A DNA stretch of 64,000 nucleotides from Pseudogymnoascus destructans (lineage: Eukaryota; Ascomycota; Leotiomycetes; Thelebolales; Thelebolaceae), in assembly GCF_001641265.1 (NCBI RefSeq), contig NW_020167521.1, forward strand, positions 1,116,001 through 1,180,000, written 5' to 3'. Under the pieces are notes generated by a model. That model searched no databases. It saw only the letters and a list, made by a program, of their open reading frames with translations, and was not told the origin of the DNA. This document shows, in pieces, positions 51,659 through 61,802 of this stretch (position 1 is its first letter; each line of letters begins with the position of its first letter). The translations under genes were made by a program, and so were the position numbers.

Positions 51659-53681
51659 ACCGTGGGGGGAAGTGAGTGCGTCCACTCGTTTATGAGAGAA
51701 AGCAAGTGCGTCCTCTCAAATTGCGACCGTAAATACCCAACCATAGTAATTTATATGTAAAAGTACTTAAAATTTCAATTCTACGAAATTATCACTTCTT
51801 CATTCTCACGCTCACTCTCACTCCCACGACCCTCAGTTGCGCTCTCATACTGGCTCCCAGATTCGGCTTCTGGGTCAGTAATAGGGTCTTCCAACTCTGG
51901 AGGAATTGGGAGGCCCAATTTAGTGAGCTGAGCTATGCTCTTCTTCCGGAGGCGCTCCCGTTTCCGGGCTTCGATTCCTGCCCAGCGGAGCTGCTTCTGG
52001 GCTCGGGTTTGGGCCTGGCTCAGTTTCCGAGCTTCTGTGGCAGCGAGCTTCTGGGTCTGAAGCTCAGCTTTCTGGGCCTGAAGCTCGTGGGCTTCAGAAG
52101 CCCGGAGCTCACCTCCACACTGGAGTCGGTCCCGGCCCCCCCGCTTCTTCTTCGAGTCCTTGACCTGCTGCCGAACAGCCCATAGGTCGAGTTCCTGGAG
52201 CTGGCCGGCAGCCAGAACCCGGGCTGCCCCAGTAAGCCAGTTGCTGTAGCTCTGCCTTGAGGGGCTACTAAAGGCCTCCGGAACCCGCTCCTTCCACTGC
52301 TGTAGGCCCTGTTCTACGCCCTGGAAAGTGGAGGGAATAGGGGTAATAGGCTGTGGTAGGGTAGGTGTTGTAGGCTCTGTAGGCTGAGTAGGCTGCGAGT
52401 ACGTACGCAGCTTCTCAAGGGCTGTATTACAGCTTATAGGCCAGATTCCAGCTTTCCGGAACGCTGATTGTATGGTAGATTCCTTAAAAGTCTGCTCCCG
52501 CATTTGTGGGAGATCTCTCATAAATCGGGGTAGGTTATAGGTGATGTCCACTTCCCGTATAGCACGGAGCACAGCCTGCCTATGCCAGTGCTTATAAGGC
52601 TGGAATATTCCCACGTCTAATGGCTGTAAAACGTGTGTAAGGTGGCTGGGAAACGCCCATAAGATGATGTGATATTCGGCTGCCATAATGACGAACTCAG
52701 GGCTTGTGTGGCTCACATGAGAATCGAGTAGTAGAACCTTGGGATTTCCTGCGTTGTGTGGAGCAGTAAGCTCTATGAAGTGCTGTAACCACCATAGAGC
52801 AAGCTGGCTATTAGAATAGCCAGTCTCCGAGAGCAATATCAGCTCATTTCCACTGAGGTTTTCAGGGTACCATGCTGCCATATGGATTTTACCCGGTACA
52901 ACAAGTACAGGTGCAATCTTCTGTCCAGCTGCAGATACTGCCTCTATGATCGTAATAGATATACGATTCTCAGGGCTCGGAGTATAGAGCTGCTTTACAG
53001 CTCGGGGGACCATAACTCTCTCACCCCCTGGAATTCCAACCCTAAATCCAGTTTCATCCATATTCCAGATTGACTCTGGATTTATACCATGCTGTAGTAC
53101 AAATTCCGTGTACTTTTCAAACCACTTAACAATAGCAGGTTCCTCTTGAGCTTGTGTACGCTGTTGCGCAATAGGCTTTGTAGTGATAAAGTGGAAATCC
53201 ATAAGCTCATTCCGTATATATTTAGTGAGCCAGCTCTGTGACGGTGGAGGCAGTGGGCTCCGTAGGTGGCATACTGCCCCATAAACCATATGCCTATTAG
53301 CCCCTAATCCTAGGTAATACTGCTCTAGAATCCAGGTCTTTAGGGCCTCCGTTTGGTCTATAGAAAGCACCCTATTGTGACCTCCATGGGGCAGCTTCCG
53401 TGGGACTGCTCGGGTGATTCTTGACTGTATAGTCGACTTTGGGACCTTAAAAATCCGACTGGCAGCACCTATAGATTCAGAGGGGTTTGCTGCCAGCCAT
53501 TCACAGGCATTTGATAGAGGTGTCCCTTCCATTATATGAATTACATTTGATTACTATATAAATTACTATGTGTAGGAATGTTCGAGGTTTTGGTAAAGAG
53601 TAGCGGTGAACATATGCAAGTTGAGAGGACGCACTTGCTTCCTCTCGTAAGCGAGTGGACGCACTCGCTTCCCCCCACGAT
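51659..53681 (-). mobile_element. Pogo-4: complete pogo/Fot1-type transposon (2023 bp)
   Basis: Ends A(C/T)CGTGGGGGGAAG(T/C)GAG..., flanked by TA (51657-51658, 53682-53683). Each end has two tandem units containing GAGTGCGTCC or AAGTGCGTCC, with a few mismatches between ends. The right TA is shared with Pogo-5. Confidence 0.9.
51781..53532 (-). CDS. Pogo-4 transposase (DD35D), intact
   Basis: 583 aa without interruption. Psq-like HTH (GAASRIFKVPKSTIQSRITR), CENP-B-type HTH (ANRHMVYGAVCHL...PSQSWLTKYIRNE), and catalytic Asp159 (NMDETGFRVG), Asp270 (LLLDSHVSH) and Asp306 (VLQPLDVGIF), with 35 residues between the last two. The C-terminal third is a highly basic coiled region (EARKRERLRKKSIAQL) followed by an acidic tail; unlike Pogo-1 to -3 there is no CCHC knuckle. 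It belongs to a second transposase subgroup with Pogo-5 and the Pogo-6 relic. Confidence 0.92.
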   Translation of the reverse strand: MEGTPLSNACEWLAANPSESIGAASRIFKVPKSTIQSRITRAVPRKLPHGGHNRVLSIDQTEALKTWILEQYYLGLGANRHMVYGAVCHLRSPLPPPSQSWLTKYIRNELMDFHFITTKPIAQQRTQAQEEPAIVKWFEKYTEFVLQHGINPESIWNMDETGFRVGIPGGERVMVPRAVKQLYTPSPENRISITIIEAVSAAGQKIAPVLVVPGKIHMAAWYPENLSGNELILLSETGYSNSQLALWWLQHFIELTAPHNAGNPKVLLLDSHVSHTSPEFVIMAAEYHIILWAFPSHLTHVLQPLDVGIFQPYKHWHRQAVLRAIREVDITYNLPRFMRDLPQMREQTFKESTIQSAFRKAGIWPISCNTALEKLRTYSQPTQPTEPTTPTLPQPITPIPSTFQGVEQGLQQWKERVPEAFSSPSRQSYSNWLTGAARVLAAGQLQELDLWAVRQQVKDSKKKRGGRDRLQCGGELRASEAHELQAQKAELQTQKLAATEARKLSQAQTRAQKQLRWAGIEARKRERLRKKSIAQLTKLGLPIPPELEDPITDPEAESGSQYESATEGRGSESERENEEVIIS

Positions 53682-53683
53682 TA

Positions 53684-55674
53684 CTCGGTGTTCCACCCAC
53701 TCGCTTCGCTCGTAGGTGGCGACAGCAAGTTGTGCGTGCGACAGCAAGATGTGCGACACATAAAACGAAGAAAAAGACGCCTTATATATCAACTATATAA
53801 CTATATAATTAAAACATAAAATCAATAGAACTACTATCACTATCGCTACTGCCACTATTGCTACTATCACTTTGATCCTTACTATACCGTAAAATGATCA
53901 CTTTTGATTTCAACCCTTCCTTCTTCCGCTCTGCTACCCGCTTCCTCTCAACCTTACGCTCTTCAATTTCGATTTTACGTGCTTGCGCTTGTAGCTGCTT
54001 TACTACTTGGTCCGATTCCCTTGCTGCTCTTGCGTCTGCTTTTGCTTGCAACTTTGCTTTCTTCTCTTCCCGCATTTTCCGTGCATCTGATGCATATAAC
54101 TGCCCTCCTTTCTGTAGTGATTTCCGTGCCCTTGCCTTTGCTGCCTTCTGCTCTACTGCACGTAGAGTCATAATATCTAGCTCGGTCTTATAGAGCTCTG
54201 CCCGGTGTAGAACAACTGTAGTTCCACGTGCAAATGATTGAAACCCTTCTCTTGAAGGCGATGAGAAAGCTTCCTCTGCTCTCTTCTGCCAATGTTCAAC
54301 CGCTTGCACACTTTGCATAGTTGTTTTCGGTGTTGAGATAATATTATATGAAGCAAATGGCTCATAATCAGGTGTTTGATTCCGAGTCTCTTGTATCTTG
54401 TCAATTACAAGTGGAGGATTATATGGATATAGTCCTGTATTTCTCCAACCAGATTGAATTGTACGGACAGTTAGAGATTGCCGTCGGATTTGCGGGAGGT
54501 CTGAAAGGAACGTACGTAGCTTATACTCATAGTCGTAGCTACGTACTGCTTGATCAAGTGCCTTTTGATGAAAGTGTTTGCACTGCTTAAAAACCGCTAC
54601 ATCAAGAGGTTGTAATAGATGTGTTGTATGAGCAGGAAGGCAGCAAATAACAATGTTATGCTCTTCTGCTAATGTAAGAAAGCGCTCTGTTTTATGAGAG
54701 TCATGGCCGTCAAGTAATAAGAGGCGAGTATCATCTGGTGCCATATGCTCTGCAGATAGTTGGATAAAATGCATAAGGTATTGGATTGCAATGTCGTCGT
54801 TTGAATACCCGCTCTCATTTACAATAATGAGAGCATTTGGCTCAAGGTCATCATTGTACCATGAATCCATATGAAGTTTGCCAGGGATAATGATAGCTTC
54901 TGCAAGTGCAGCACCACTTGCATTTACTGCCTCAATTACAGTAACAGAGAGCCGATTCTCAGGATTATCAACAGTCCACTGCTTTACACCGATTGGTACA
55001 ATAACAGCCGTAGACTTATAACACCCAATCATATAGCCTGTCTCATCAACATTCCATAAATTATATGGCTTAATGTTATGTTTTGTAATAAGGGCGTTAT
55101 ATGTGAGAAAGAATTCCTCAAACACCTCTTTCTTTTGTGCTTGCTTCCGATGTGTATTTAACGTCTTCGTGTGAATTGTATGAAATTCGGGGTGTGCTTT
55201 TAGAAAGCGTTGTAGCCACCGTTGTGATGGTATCGTACGATTAGGTCGTAAGTCTGCAACTGCCCGTAGTATCATAGATCGGTTGGCAGGGACCCCGCGC
55301 TCAAGTTGGTCGTATATGAATTGACAGACCGCGGTCTCTTGCGATTGAGATAAGACTCGATTGCTACCTCCGTGGGGTAATTGAGGAGACGTAGTACTCG
55401 TAATACGACGTCGGAGTGTCTCACGGTTGACATTGAATTTATTTGCAACCCAAGCAATTGTATATGTACTTGGTTGTTTTAAGAAGAACTGTTGGGCCTC
55501 ATTAAGGCGAGCAATCATAGTAGGATCGTTATTTTGAGGCATTGTAGATACTACGTTATGAAGAATACTATTATTTTTTCTATATATCAAAATAGCGGTG
55601 TACGCACATCTTGCTGTCGCACGCACAACTTGCTGTCGCCACCTACGAGCGAAGCGAGTGGGTGGAACACCGAG
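53684..55674 (-). mobile_element. Pogo-5: complete pogo/Fot1-type transposon (1991 bp) with 72-bp perfect terminal repeats
   Basis: Left CTCGGTGTTCCACCCACTCG... (53684) matches the inverted right end for 72 bp with no difference I could find. TA lies on both sides (53682-53683, 55675-55676). Two tandem units GCGACAGCAAG(TT/AT)GTGCG lie inside each repeat. Confidence 0.95.
53809..55542 (-). CDS. Pogo-5 transposase (DD35D), intact
   Basis: 577 aa from the ATG at 55542 (MPQNNDPTMIARLNEAQQFF); the frame is open 63 codons further upstream, but those run through the terminal repeat. HTH regions TIAWVANKFNVNRETLRRRI and PSQRWLQRFLKAHPEFHTIH; catalytic Asp166 (NVDETGYMIG), Asp278 (LLLDGHDSH) and Asp314 (LLQPLDVAVF). 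A basic coiled C-terminus (ARARKSLQKGG, EERKVERKRVAERKK) leads to a Ser/Asp tail. No interruption; with perfect ends it is the best candidate for a currently mobile element here. Confidence 0.93.
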   Translation of the reverse strand: MPQNNDPTMIARLNEAQQFFLKQPSTYTIAWVANKFNVNRETLRRRITSTTSPQLPHGGSNRVLSQSQETAVCQFIYDQLERGVPANRSMILRAVADLRPNRTIPSQRWLQRFLKAHPEFHTIHTKTLNTHRKQAQKKEVFEEFFLTYNALITKHNIKPYNLWNVDETGYMIGCYKSTAVIVPIGVKQWTVDNPENRLSVTVIEAVNASGAALAEAIIIPGKLHMDSWYNDDLEPNALIIVNESGYSNDDIAIQYLMHFIQLSAEHMAPDDTRLLLLDGHDSHKTERFLTLAEEHNIVICCLPAHTTHLLQPLDVAVFKQCKHFHQKALDQAVRSYDYEYKLRTFLSDLPQIRRQSLTVRTIQSGWRNTGLYPYNPPLVIDKIQETRNQTPDYEPFASYNIISTPKTTMQSVQAVEHWQKRAEEAFSSPSREGFQSFARGTTVVLHRAELYKTELDIMTLRAVEQKAAKARARKSLQKGGQLYASDARKMREEKKAKLQAKADARAARESDQVVKQLQAQARKIEIEERKVERKRVAERKKEGLKSKVIILRYSKDQSDSSNSGSSDSDSSSIDFMF

Positions 55675-55676
55675 TA

Positions 55677-56452
55677 GTAGTTTTAGCCACTTTGTTCCTC
55701 CATGGCCGTGGTAGACCACAAAGGCCATCATATCCCAGGCCTCGACACAAACTGTGCAAGCTCCTACCGCTCAGCTACCATTGAGCTAGGCGGAAAAGCA
55801 GTCATCAAAGTCAGTCGTCACTTTACATGTCGGTGCTACTAAATCCGAGGATGAGGGTTGCAAACTTCTGCCTAATGGAGGCAGCCTCGAAGCATACGAC
55901 AGTTATTAATCTCGATCTGACAATGAGGATGTCAAGATGAGGTCCGAACGAAGACGAAGAACACCGCAGGAGGTCGACAATCATCGCTTGCCAAGTGTTA
56001 CCCCTGGACTGCAACTCGACGCATCCTCTTGCCACTATCTTGGGCTCTATAAACGAAGGCCCAACCTTATTCGCTTTCAGCAAACGGGTGGTGCAGTAGT
56101 TGCAGGATGGGACTCGTCTTTCATCTATGGTGGCGCACTACAGAATTGACTTCGCGTTAGAATTCGCCCTTCAGCCTTCCGCACGTGTAGACATGTAAAT
56201 CGCCAGAACATGACTTCTGGGTCTTGAATTAGATAGAGGCTATATGCTGCAGGACTTAAGATTTGAAGTCAGTTGGAGCATTATGGTAGAACTGCAAATA
56301 GCTCGAGCTTGCAAACTACCCACATGTAGAGTTCGAGTCGCTCGGCTATTCTGGGATTAGCGCCCATCGCTGACGACGCTCAACGACATACAAAAAAAAA
56401 CACAAAACATCGCATTGTACTCGAGGAATAGTATTTCATCGTCTGCGAAAGT
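55677..56452. other. intergenic; possible decayed tRNA-like or host exon remnant
   Basis: On the minus strand near 55750-55795, a box-A-like TAGCTCAATGG and a box-B-like GTGTCGAGGCC lie about 40 nt apart, as in a tRNA, but the anticodon and T stems do not form. A minus-strand frame at 55823-56083 (86 codons) has no recognisable domain. The last 200 bases would be the promoter of the exchanger gene. Confidence 0.4.
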
Positions 56453-57574
56453 ATGAATTTAGATGGCATCTTGTTTAATGCGAGCGCATTTATAGCTGGC
56501 CTGTTTCTCTTAGAATTCGGTGCTGATCGTTTTATTGACCACACGGCAATTGTCGCCAGCCGTCTCGGCGTCTCTCAGACACTGATAGCTTTGCTCACTG
56601 CAGGTGCAGAATGGGAAGAGGTGCGCTTAATTCAACATCTTCTGGGCTAACTTAGTTAACTGGTATAGCTCGCTGTCGTTGTAGCGTGTATCCTCCAAAA
56701 TCGCTCGTCGCTCGCACTTGGCAATGTCGTCGGCTCCTCAATCTCAAATATTCTGGGAGCATTCTCCTTAGGTCTCCTCTTTCACCCGGGCCGAATGGTA
56801 TTTGATCGAAGCGCAAAGTTGTACGCTGGCATACTGTTTCTGGTGACCACGATCTTTACGTTAGTCGCTCTGACGACAGGCCTTGGCAGGGTCGCGGGAG
56901 GCCTTTTCATCGCAGCGTTTGCTGTGTATCTGGTGTCGATTGGCTACGGGATTTACAGGGGTGCGTTAGATGCCCCAGAGCGCTTGGATAGCGACAGCGA
57001 CAGTGATAGCGATGACGATGGAAGCACCCATGGTGGCGACTCAGAGGCACAGCATCTGCCAACTGAAACATCTCCTTTTCTCCCCAATGGAGCTAGTGGA
57101 GGCCGTTCGGCACACAAACATAGTCTTATCTATCATACTGTCCAGCTCATCCTCGGCTTTATAGCACTGTCGATATCGGGATACGTTCTCTCCCACAGCG
57201 CCGCCTCGATCGCCGACGAGTTCGGATTATCCAACACAGTCCTCGGCGTCACAGTCTTGTCATTCGCCACCACATTGCCCGAGAAGTTCGTGGCCGTTAT
57301 CGGTGGCGCGCGCGGGCATGGCGGCATCGTTGCCGCAAGTACGGCGGGAAGCAATATCTTCCTCCTCACTCTGTGTCTTGGAATAACGTTCGTGGCGGGG
57401 GATCAGGTGGAGCTCGCGGACTCGGTGGTGCCGTTCGAGTTGCTTGTTACTTGGGCATCGTCGGCGCTGTTTTGCTTGCTTGTGTTTTTAGGATCAGAGC
57501 GTTGGGTTGGTGGTTTGCTACTGGTGTTGTATGTTGCGTTTATCGTGTTGGAGTTCACGGTGTATAGGAGATGA
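56453..57574 (+). CDS. CaCA-family cation (Na+/Ca2+-type) exchanger
   Basis: Two exons, 56453-56620 and 56669-57574, with a 48-nt intron (GTGCGC...TTAACTGGTATAG); 357 aa. Splicing rebuilds the first alpha repeat across the junction: LLTAGAEWEE / LAVVVAC...LALGNVVGSSISNILGA. The second alpha repeat is VLSFATTLPEKFVAVIGGAR followed by TAGSNIFLLTL. These paired GNxxGS(S/N)-type repeats form the ion path. About nine to ten hydrophobic segments flank a central acidic cytosolic loop with an SDSDSDSDDD run. It resembles the short two-repeat exchangers of bacteria and fungi; the transported ion cannot be fixed from sequence. Intact. Confidence 0.88.
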
Positions 57575-58240
57575 ACTACAGAGAATTGAGTGATACTCGC
57601 CCGATTGCGCTCATATGGCCATGCACCTTTTTACTCTAGGATACGTTGACGATTACAAGGACAAGTCCCCAACCACCAGCTCTGTGAGTATGTAATGATA
57701 TGGATATTGCCTCGTGTGACAACAGCTGATAATAGCTTGTCCTTCAATGAAGTGAACGACTCCCTCTGACTTTCGAAGCTTTGAAGGTGACCAAAGTACC
57801 GTATGTAAGGACCGTCGGGCTTGATCTCAGAAACATAGACCACCAAGTTGCAAGACAATACTTCCCAGAACAGACAAAGCATGTCAGCCGACGACGCAAC
57901 CCAGCAGCAGCGAACGGAGAGACGATGCTCTTGAAGCAGCCGTATCTAGAAAAATAGCCCAAGCGCAGCGCGTTGTCTTTGGAGAACTAGCACGGTTGAA
58001 GACGCTCACCTTGTCATTGTCTCGACGCGCGGAGATCCGATCTCAGCCAAGAGAATCAGCGTTGGGGCTCGAACTTCAGAGTGGCTTGGTCATATATCTC
58101 ACCAATCCTTACAGACGCTCTCGCAGAATCGTAATTGTTGGCCTCGACTTTAGGCTACTCTCATCATCAGGAAAGACATCCTGGTGCGTCCTACCATCTA
58201 AAACCCCTCAAAAATAATAAAAGCACCACCTCCTGGCAGC
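57575..58240. other. intergenic between convergent genes; no secure gene
   Basis: A plus-strand frame through about 57900-58217 (SERRDDALEAAVSRKIAQAQ, ending at 58217) is somewhat protein-like but lacks a convincing start and no family is recognised. Confidence 0.4.
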
Positions 58241-59642
58241 TCATCCTTGTGACCTAGTCAGCCAGGGATCGTTCAACAATTCCCTTGCCGTCTTTCGCTT
58301 CTCCGGTTCCCACTGCAACATCGACTTAATAAAGTTGAGAAATAGCTCTTTATCCTTCCCGTTGAGATTCTCCTCCGCAGCCTCGAGACTACTAGACGGC
58401 AAAAGCGGTAAGCGTTCTGGCTCATTCTCGTCTGGTTCAAGCCATTTGCCATTCCCATCGAACCATTCCGCAGATCTCTCGCCCCGCTTGATGAGCTTCA
58501 GTGGTGGCGGTCCGAGAACAGAAATCAGTTCTGTAAGATGAGCACGAGTTGTGTAGCGGCCTCGTTTCGGATCTTGCCCACTAAAGAGATGTTTACCCTC
58601 AAAGATATCCCAGATCTACTGCCAAGTGAGTAAAAGAGTCTCATGAACCTATTTTTGCGTGGAAAAGGGTCACTCACCATGGCGCCAACATTCCAGATAT
58701 CAGCGCTATAACTCCATGGGAGATGAAGCATCACTTCTGGACACCTGTAAACATCGGGGTAGGCATCATCGTCGTTGATTTTTGTGCCATATACCGCATT
58801 TCCAAAGTCGCAAAGTACTGGCTCCCCAATAGACTCTGGCATATCTAGAGTCCGGGAAACATATATTTCTCGATCCACCGCTTTCTTGCGCGGTGAGGGT
58901 TGAGCAATCTCGGCCTCCTCAAAAGCAGCAAGAATAGAGGTATCTTCGATAAGATGAAGAATGTTATCGGATTTGATGTCTAAGTCAAATAAAATCAGCA
59001 GAGATTCTAGCATGAAAGCCAGGAGTAAATTAACCTGTGTGGATCAACTTCCGATCCGTGTGAATATAGTCTAGCGCTAGTAAAAGGCGTTGGAGGTTTA
59101 CTCGAAGCAGGTCTTCCGTGAGCCTATCTCGACCACTCCGTTCGAGGAGTGTCCTTATACTGTCCCAGAGTGGTTCATGTACCAGGCATGGATGTTTACC
59201 ACCACGATTCATCAACTCAAATGAATCCAGAGCAGTGCGCACGTAGCGGTAGCCAAGTCTTGATTTATTTCCTTGGCTGATGTGCTTATAAATGGCAATC
59301 TCATCGGTATCCTGGCCATCATTTGTAAATATTTTGACGGCAACGTGACGGTGGGCTCTGTTTTGAAATTAGCTTCGTCTTATGTTAGTGCAGCATCGCT
59401 GACTGTAAATCCTGTGCAAGCCACACCGTTGACGAATTTCCAAACCCTAGCTTTCCGACGATTTGATACCGCGCGGAAAGAACATCCCCAATCCGCGCTG
59501 GGTAATATCGCTCAATTCCAAAATTTTCTTCTTCAACCTTTTCTGATGGGTTGATAAGAGAGAATTTCACATTCGGGTACTGCCGTGGTGGTGAGGGTGC
59601 CCGTTTGACTGCACTTTTGGCCCACTTCAGGAGCCTAGCCAT
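58241..59642 (-). CDS. SRPK-like serine/threonine protein kinase
   Basis: Four exons: 59642-59404, 59357-59035, 58979-58678 and 58615-58241, with introns of 45, 54 and 61 nt; 412 aa. The first donor (GTCAGC) is weak but the frame supports it. Motifs: Gly-rich loop KLGFGNSSTVWLA, VAIK-type lysine in HRHVAVKIF, catalytic loop HTDIKSDN (rebuilt over intron 2, typical of the SRPK family), DFGNA in place of DFG-x-x, PDVYRCPEVMLHLPWSYSAD, DIWNVGAMIWDIFEGKHLFS (rebuilt over intron 3), and a C-lobe ending ARELLNDPWL. SRPK kinases phosphorylate Ser/Arg-rich proteins; many fungal paralogues have unknown targets. Intact. Confidence 0.88.
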
Positions 59643-59777
59643 GAGTGAGCTGTGCTTGACGATCTGGCGGATATTTCGATGTAGATTGATGGTTTACAGG
59701 AAGTAGTCAAGGGGCTGGAGGTGGGAACGAGTCGATGGAGGAAGGAATTGAACGAGGTTGGGCAACGTAATCGTCGT
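59643..59777. other. upstream region of the SRPK-like gene
   Basis: Short promoter-sized spacer between the kinase start and the Pogo-6 relic. No motif identified. Confidence 0.4.
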
Positions 59778-61802
59778 ATCCAACTTTTCGCTTCGCTCAA
59801 GGTTGGAGGAAGCGAGTCGGGTGATTGAGAAAGTTGGAGAAGCGAGATGCGCGATTTCGCAAATTGTATGTTATATGTACCATACCATAGTAATTTATAT
59901 GTAAAGATACCTAAATGCGCCATTCTACAAAACTATCACTTCCTCACTCCCACGCTCGCTCCCACGCTCGCTCTCGCCCTCAAACTGGCCCTCGCTCTCA
60001 CTTTGAGGGTGTTCTGGGTCAGGAATTGGAAGCTCGAGCTCCGGAGGAATTGGAAGACCCTCTTCGTATAATTGGGTCAACATATTCTTCCGGGCACGCT
60101 CTTCCTTCCGGGCCTCGATTCCAGCTCTCTTAAGCTGGTTCCGAGCCCGGTTTATAGCCTGGCGGGCTACTCGGGCTTCTGTAGCTGCGAGCTTCCGGGC
60201 TTTAAGCTCGGCTTTTTCAGCCCGGAGCTCGTGAGCTCGAGCAGCCCGAAGCTCACCTCCAAATTGAAGCCGGGCCTGTCTTCGGCTTGCCCGCTTCCTA
60301 GAATCCTCAACCTGCCATCGGGCAGTCCGTAAATCAAGCTCCGTAAGCTGGCCGAGGCCACGACCTCTTCAGTTCCAGTAAGCCAATTCCTGTAGCTCTC
60401 TTTTGAGGGGCTACTAAAGCCCTCCGGAACCCAGTTTTTCCAACGCTGTAGCCCCTCTTCTACCTCCCTAAAATTAGAGGGTTTTGGGGTAGAAACCCAG
60501 ATTGGTAGGGGCGTAGGTGTAGGCGTAGGTGTAGGTTGTGAGTAGGTGCGTAGTTTTGTAAGGGCTGTATTACAGCTAACAGGCCAAATACCAGCTTTCC
60601 GGAAAGCTGATATTATAGGTAGACTCCTTAAAAGTCTGCTCCCAGATGTGTGTGAGATCTCTCATAAAGGACTGTAGGTCGTAGGTAATATCCATCTCTC
60701 GTATGGCTGCAAGCACAGCTACTCGGTGCCAGTGCTTATAAGGCTGGAAAATCCCTACGTCTAATGGCTGTAGAATGTGTGTAAGATGTGAGGGGAATGT
60801 CATACTGATATTCATTGCACTCAGTTTGCTATCAAACTCAAGAGCAAACTTAGAAATCTCCTCCTCAAACCTACAAGTCACCATACATATCTTGGCTTAT
60901 CACACCAACAACAGAAGCAATACTATTCAACGATTGCTTAACACTCTTCTACTACATCTGTTTATGCTACATACATCACGGCATATCATTTGGACACTCA
61001 TTGAACAAGTTATTAAGAAAATCTCCTCCTTAAGGGGGTGGGCCAATACTACCACATGGCATATCTCTATCAACTAGAGGCCTAGGAACATGAACGATAG
61101 CTCTAGAAGCTTCTACAACCCTCTATGATTCATTACACATCATCGCTCCTTAGTTACCCACAAGATTGGTTAAGTTATGACATAATTTGTCTATAGGTAC
61201 TCTGACCTTGGACCTCCTTTCACTTCCTATTGGCTAGGAACCTAGGAGATTGTTCTATGGGATTCTCTTACGTCGACTACAGTTACCAAGCCTGGTTAGT
61301 CATGGAAAGTCTTGGAAAATGAGAGAACTACACTCCTTTAGCATAAATAGGATTGCCCTTTCCTTCAGAAAGGGCAAGCAGACAATACAGTAAATCGACT
61401 ATCACATACTTCCACGTCTTTTCCAAGCTTCCAAGCATTGATCTTGTTACTCCTTGTTTCTGAAAAGTCAGTGAGGTGCTAACCTCTGACTTATCCCTGA
61501 GTTCTCAGGCTCAACATTTGTTACAACTTGTCTAAACCACTTCACTACATCATACACCTGATTGCTGCGTTGTGGAATAGTCTAAGCTACAACCCTTTGG
61601 CTCTGTTTCCTAAGACAGTGTGTTGTCTTAGTAAAATCATCCCTTCCTTGGGTGGCTAGATTCTCACATCTGGTGCACCCACCATTACAGGGAAGGTGTA
61701 GACAATGATGTCATGCTCTGCTGCAATGACGAAGTCATCGCTTGTATGACTTGCATGAGAGTTGAGTATTAGAACTTGGGGGCTCCCATTATGAGGGGTT
61801 GC
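59778..61802 (-). pseudogene. Pogo-6: truncated, frameshifted relic of a Pogo-4-type element, with R3 nested
   Basis: The left edge near 59778 has a terminal-repeat-like sequence with GTTGGAG(G)AAGCGAG units. On the minus strand the C-terminal third of a Pogo-4-like transposase is recognisable (AGIWPVSCNTALTK-type sequence near 60570, PSHLTHILQPLDVGIFQPYK near 60780). R3 splits it; beyond R3, VLILNSHASHTSDDFVIAAE (61700-61790) is the second catalytic block, with Asn replacing the catalytic Asp. Further upstream it is replaced by R4, so the N-terminal half is missing. Several frame changes occur between 59930 and 60600. Confidence 0.8.
60798..61689 (+). repeat. long solo LTR, family R, copy R3 (892 bp)
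   Basis: TGTCATACTGATATTC...CACCCACCATTACA with duplication GGGAA at 60793-60797 and 61690-61694. It inserted into the Pogo-6 transposase between the second and third catalytic blocks. Confidence 0.93.

Noticed and set aside
14785..55674. Starship-type giant cargo element
   Set aside because: No DUF3435 tyrosine recombinase captain seen; the block is explained by separate elements each with its own ends and duplications.
55750..55795. tRNA gene or SINE head on the minus strand
   Set aside because: A- and B-box-like motifs are present at tRNA spacing, but anticodon and T stems do not pair and no acceptor stem is found.
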